From: Actinomycetota bacterium
Lineage (GTDB): Bacteria > Actinomycetota > Actinomycetes > UBA12327
Assembly (NCBI GenBank): GCA_003529305.1
Contig: DPWC01000100.1
Coordinates: forward strand, 1 to 5,640
Reading direction: 5' to 3'
Length of the DNA stretch: 5,640 bases
Every line of letters starts with the position of its first letter. Positions within the stretch are counted from its first letter, which is position 1. The notes beneath the pieces were generated by a model that worked only from the letters and a program-made list of their open reading frames with translations, searched no databases and was not told where the DNA came from. A program made the position numbers and the translations under genes. Shown one piece after another: positions 4,353 through 5,640 of this stretch.

Positions 4353-5560
4353 TGGCTTACTTGGATCACGCTGCCACCACCCCGATGCGCCCCGAAGCCA
4401 TCGAGGCTGTTTCGGCACAGATGGCTGATGTCGGTAATGCCTCGTCACTGCATGCATCGGGGCGTCGCGCCCGACGCGTCGTGGAAGAGTCGCGGGAAGT
4501 TATTGCCGCCGCTATCGGCGCGACGCCCAGTGAGGTGATCTTTACCGCTGGCGGCACTGAAGCCAACAATCTGGCGATCAAGGGTTTGTTTTGGCGCCGT
4601 CGCGAAGACCACGGCGAGCGCCACCGGATCGTTCTCTCGTCGGTGGAACACCATGCGCTGCTTGATCCGGCTCGTTGGCTCAAGTCTGCTGACAATGCCC
4701 GCGTCGACGAGGTGGCTGTTGGCGCCGACGGCCGCGTGGATCCGTGTGCCGTGACTGCCGCTGTGGCTAGCGATGCTGAATCAGTGGCGGTGGTCAGCGT
4801 GATGCTGGCGAACAATGAGGTGGGCGCCCTTCAGCCGGTGGCTGAAGTGGTGCAACAACTTCACGAATTTCAGGTGCCCGTCCACACCGATGCCGTACAG
4901 GCCCTAGGGCAAGTGCCCGTGAACTTCCGAGAGCTCGGTGTGGATGCGCTGTCCGTGAGTGCTCACAAACTCGGCGGCCCGACGGGCATCGGGGCTCTTG
5001 TGCTGGCCCGAGGAACGCAACCGGTTCCGTTACTGCACGGTGGTGGCCAGGAGGCGCAGATTCGATCCGGAACCCTCACTGTCCCAGCTATCGCAGGGTT
5101 CGCCGCAGCGATGTCTGCCGCACTCAGCGACCGTGAAGAGCGAACTCGCCGAGTCAAGGAATTGCGCGATCGCTTGATTGCTGGCGTCAAGAGTCAGGTT
5201 CCGTCAGCAGTTCTCAATGGACCGGACCCCGACAGCGACCTTCGCCTTCCGGGCAATGTCCACTTTTCCTTCCCAGGGTGCGAGGGCGATGCATTGCTGT
5301 TGCTGCTTGACGCCAAAGGTGTTGAGTGCAGCACGGGGTCGGCTTGCTCGGCCGGCGTCGCCCAGCCCAGTCATGTCCTTCTCGCCATGGGGGCAACGCC
5401 CCAGATCGCACGAAGCTCGCTGCGGTTCTCGTTGGGCTGGAACTCCACCGCGGCCGATGTTGATGCGGCCGTGGCAGCGATCGGTCCTGCTGTCGAACGC
5501 GCCTTACGGGTGCGCGCGGGCGGCTCGGTCGTTCGAGAGGCCGCCGCGAGCCTGGGGTGA
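4352..5560 (+). CDS. Cysteine desulfurase, IscS/NifS type (class I)
   Basis: The product has 402 residues, usual for the family. It is a cytoplasmic PLP enzyme that takes sulfur from L-cysteine, leaving alanine, and holds it as a persulfide for tRNA thiolation or Fe-S clusters. YLDHAATTPM opens the PLP fold. TAGGTEANNLAIKG binds the cofactor phosphate. H100 (in SVEHHALL) stacks on PLP, D180 and Q183 (in HTDAVQALG) contact the ring, and K206 (in SAHKLGGPTG) is the Schiff-base lysine. C332 in STGSACSAGVAQPSHVL is the persulfide cysteine on the mobile loop, with C326 nearby. The longer loop and SGSAC-type motif point to class I, not SufS. No ribosome site precedes the ATG, consistent with a leaderless transcript. 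mnmA begins 11 bases after its stop codon, suggesting that a main job is sulfur delivery for tRNA 2-thiouridine. Scaffold genes such as iscU are not seen, so I do not assign iscS firmly. Confidence 0.95.
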   Translation: MAYLDHAATTPMRPEAIEAVSAQMADVGNASSLHASGRRARRVVEESREVIAAAIGATPSEVIFTAGGTEANNLAIKGLFWRRREDHGERHRIVLSSVEHHALLDPARWLKSADNARVDEVAVGADGRVDPCAVTAAVASDAESVAVVSVMLANNEVGALQPVAEVVQQLHEFQVPVHTDAVQALGQVPVNFRELGVDALSVSAHKLGGPTGIGALVLARGTQPVPLLHGGGQEAQIRSGTLTVPAIAGFAAAMSAALSDREERTRRVKELRDRLIAGVKSQVPSAVLNGPDPDSDLRLPGNVHFSFPGCEGDALLLLLDAKGVECSTGSACSAGVAQPSHVLLAMGATPQIARSSLRFSLGWNSTAADVDAAVAAIGPAVERALRVRAGGSVVREAAASLG

Positions 5561-5571
5561 GGCGTGAAACG

Positions 5572-5640
5572 GTGAGCGAAAAGCAGTCAGGAGCACCCTT
5601 GCGGGTGGTCGCCGCGTTGTCCGGTGGCGTGGATTCTGCG
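5572..5640 (+). CDS. mnmA: tRNA-specific 2-thiouridylase MnmA (3' truncated by window end)
   Basis: Only the first 23 codons are visible, beginning with GTG 5572. Residues 12-23 read VVAALSGGVDSA, where SGGVDS (17-22) is the ATP-binding PP-loop of N-type ATP pyrophosphatases. MnmA adenylates the wobble uridine of certain tRNAs and replaces the oxygen with sulfur. The direct position after a cysteine desulfurase, the same order as iscS-trmU in Mycobacterium tuberculosis, favours MnmA over other PP-loop enzymes such as TilS, QueC, GuaA or ThiI; the motif alone would not decide. GAGG at 5559-5562, overlapping the previous stop codon, lies nine bases before the start and could couple translation. 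A GTG at 5564 is in another frame and is rejected. Confidence 0.82.
   Translation, partial: MSEKQSGAPLRVVAALSGGVDSA

Overview
The window is GC-rich and reads as a chromosomal segment of a high-GC Gram-positive bacterium (Actinobacteria). The evidence is the actinobacterial style of every protein, the order etfB-etfA-cysteine desulfurase-mnmA (the same neighbourhood is known from Mycobacterium tuberculosis as fixA/fixB ... iscS-trmU), frequent GTG starts, and a promoter hexamer placed as for a leaderless mRNA. The genus cannot be resolved from the sequence. All genes are on the + strand.

Layout. 1-450 is the C-terminal end of a thioredoxin-like, TPR-containing CnoX/YbbN-type co-chaperone; its start lies outside the window. 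451-713 is a non-coding regulatory region with a short tandem repeat, a perfect palindrome, two pairs of direct repeats that each have a 21-bp period, a candidate sigma-28/WhiG-like promoter, and a GNRA-capped hairpin before a strong ribosome binding site. 714-1496 encodes a secreted metzincin (matrixin-like) zinc protease. 1605-2390 encodes an enoyl-CoA hydratase whose stop codon lies inside a terminator-like hairpin. 2391-2503 holds a 14-bp perfect inverted repeat, probably a repressor operator, overlapping a -10 hexamer. Then follow etfB (2504-3304), etfA (3373-4332), an IscS/NifS-type cysteine desulfurase (4352-5560) and the first 23 codons of the tRNA 2-thiouridylase gene mnmA (5572 to the window end).

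How the genes work together. Enoyl-CoA hydratase and the electron transfer flavoprotein both serve fatty-acid or acyl-CoA beta-oxidation: ETF takes electrons from acyl-CoA dehydrogenases, and the hydratase performs the next step on the enoyl-CoA. Cysteine desulfurase supplies persulfide sulfur, and MnmA uses such sulfur for 2-thiouridine at the tRNA wobble position, so the last two genes form a sulfur-relay pair. The protease stands alone and seems to have its own promoter region.

The coding content is mostly ordinary housekeeping metabolism, and I see no evidence of a new multi-gene system. The parts most worth a second look are regulatory: the protease upstream region, the palindromic operator before etfB, the probable leaderless start of the cysteine desulfurase, and an 18-codon ORF between etfB and etfA.
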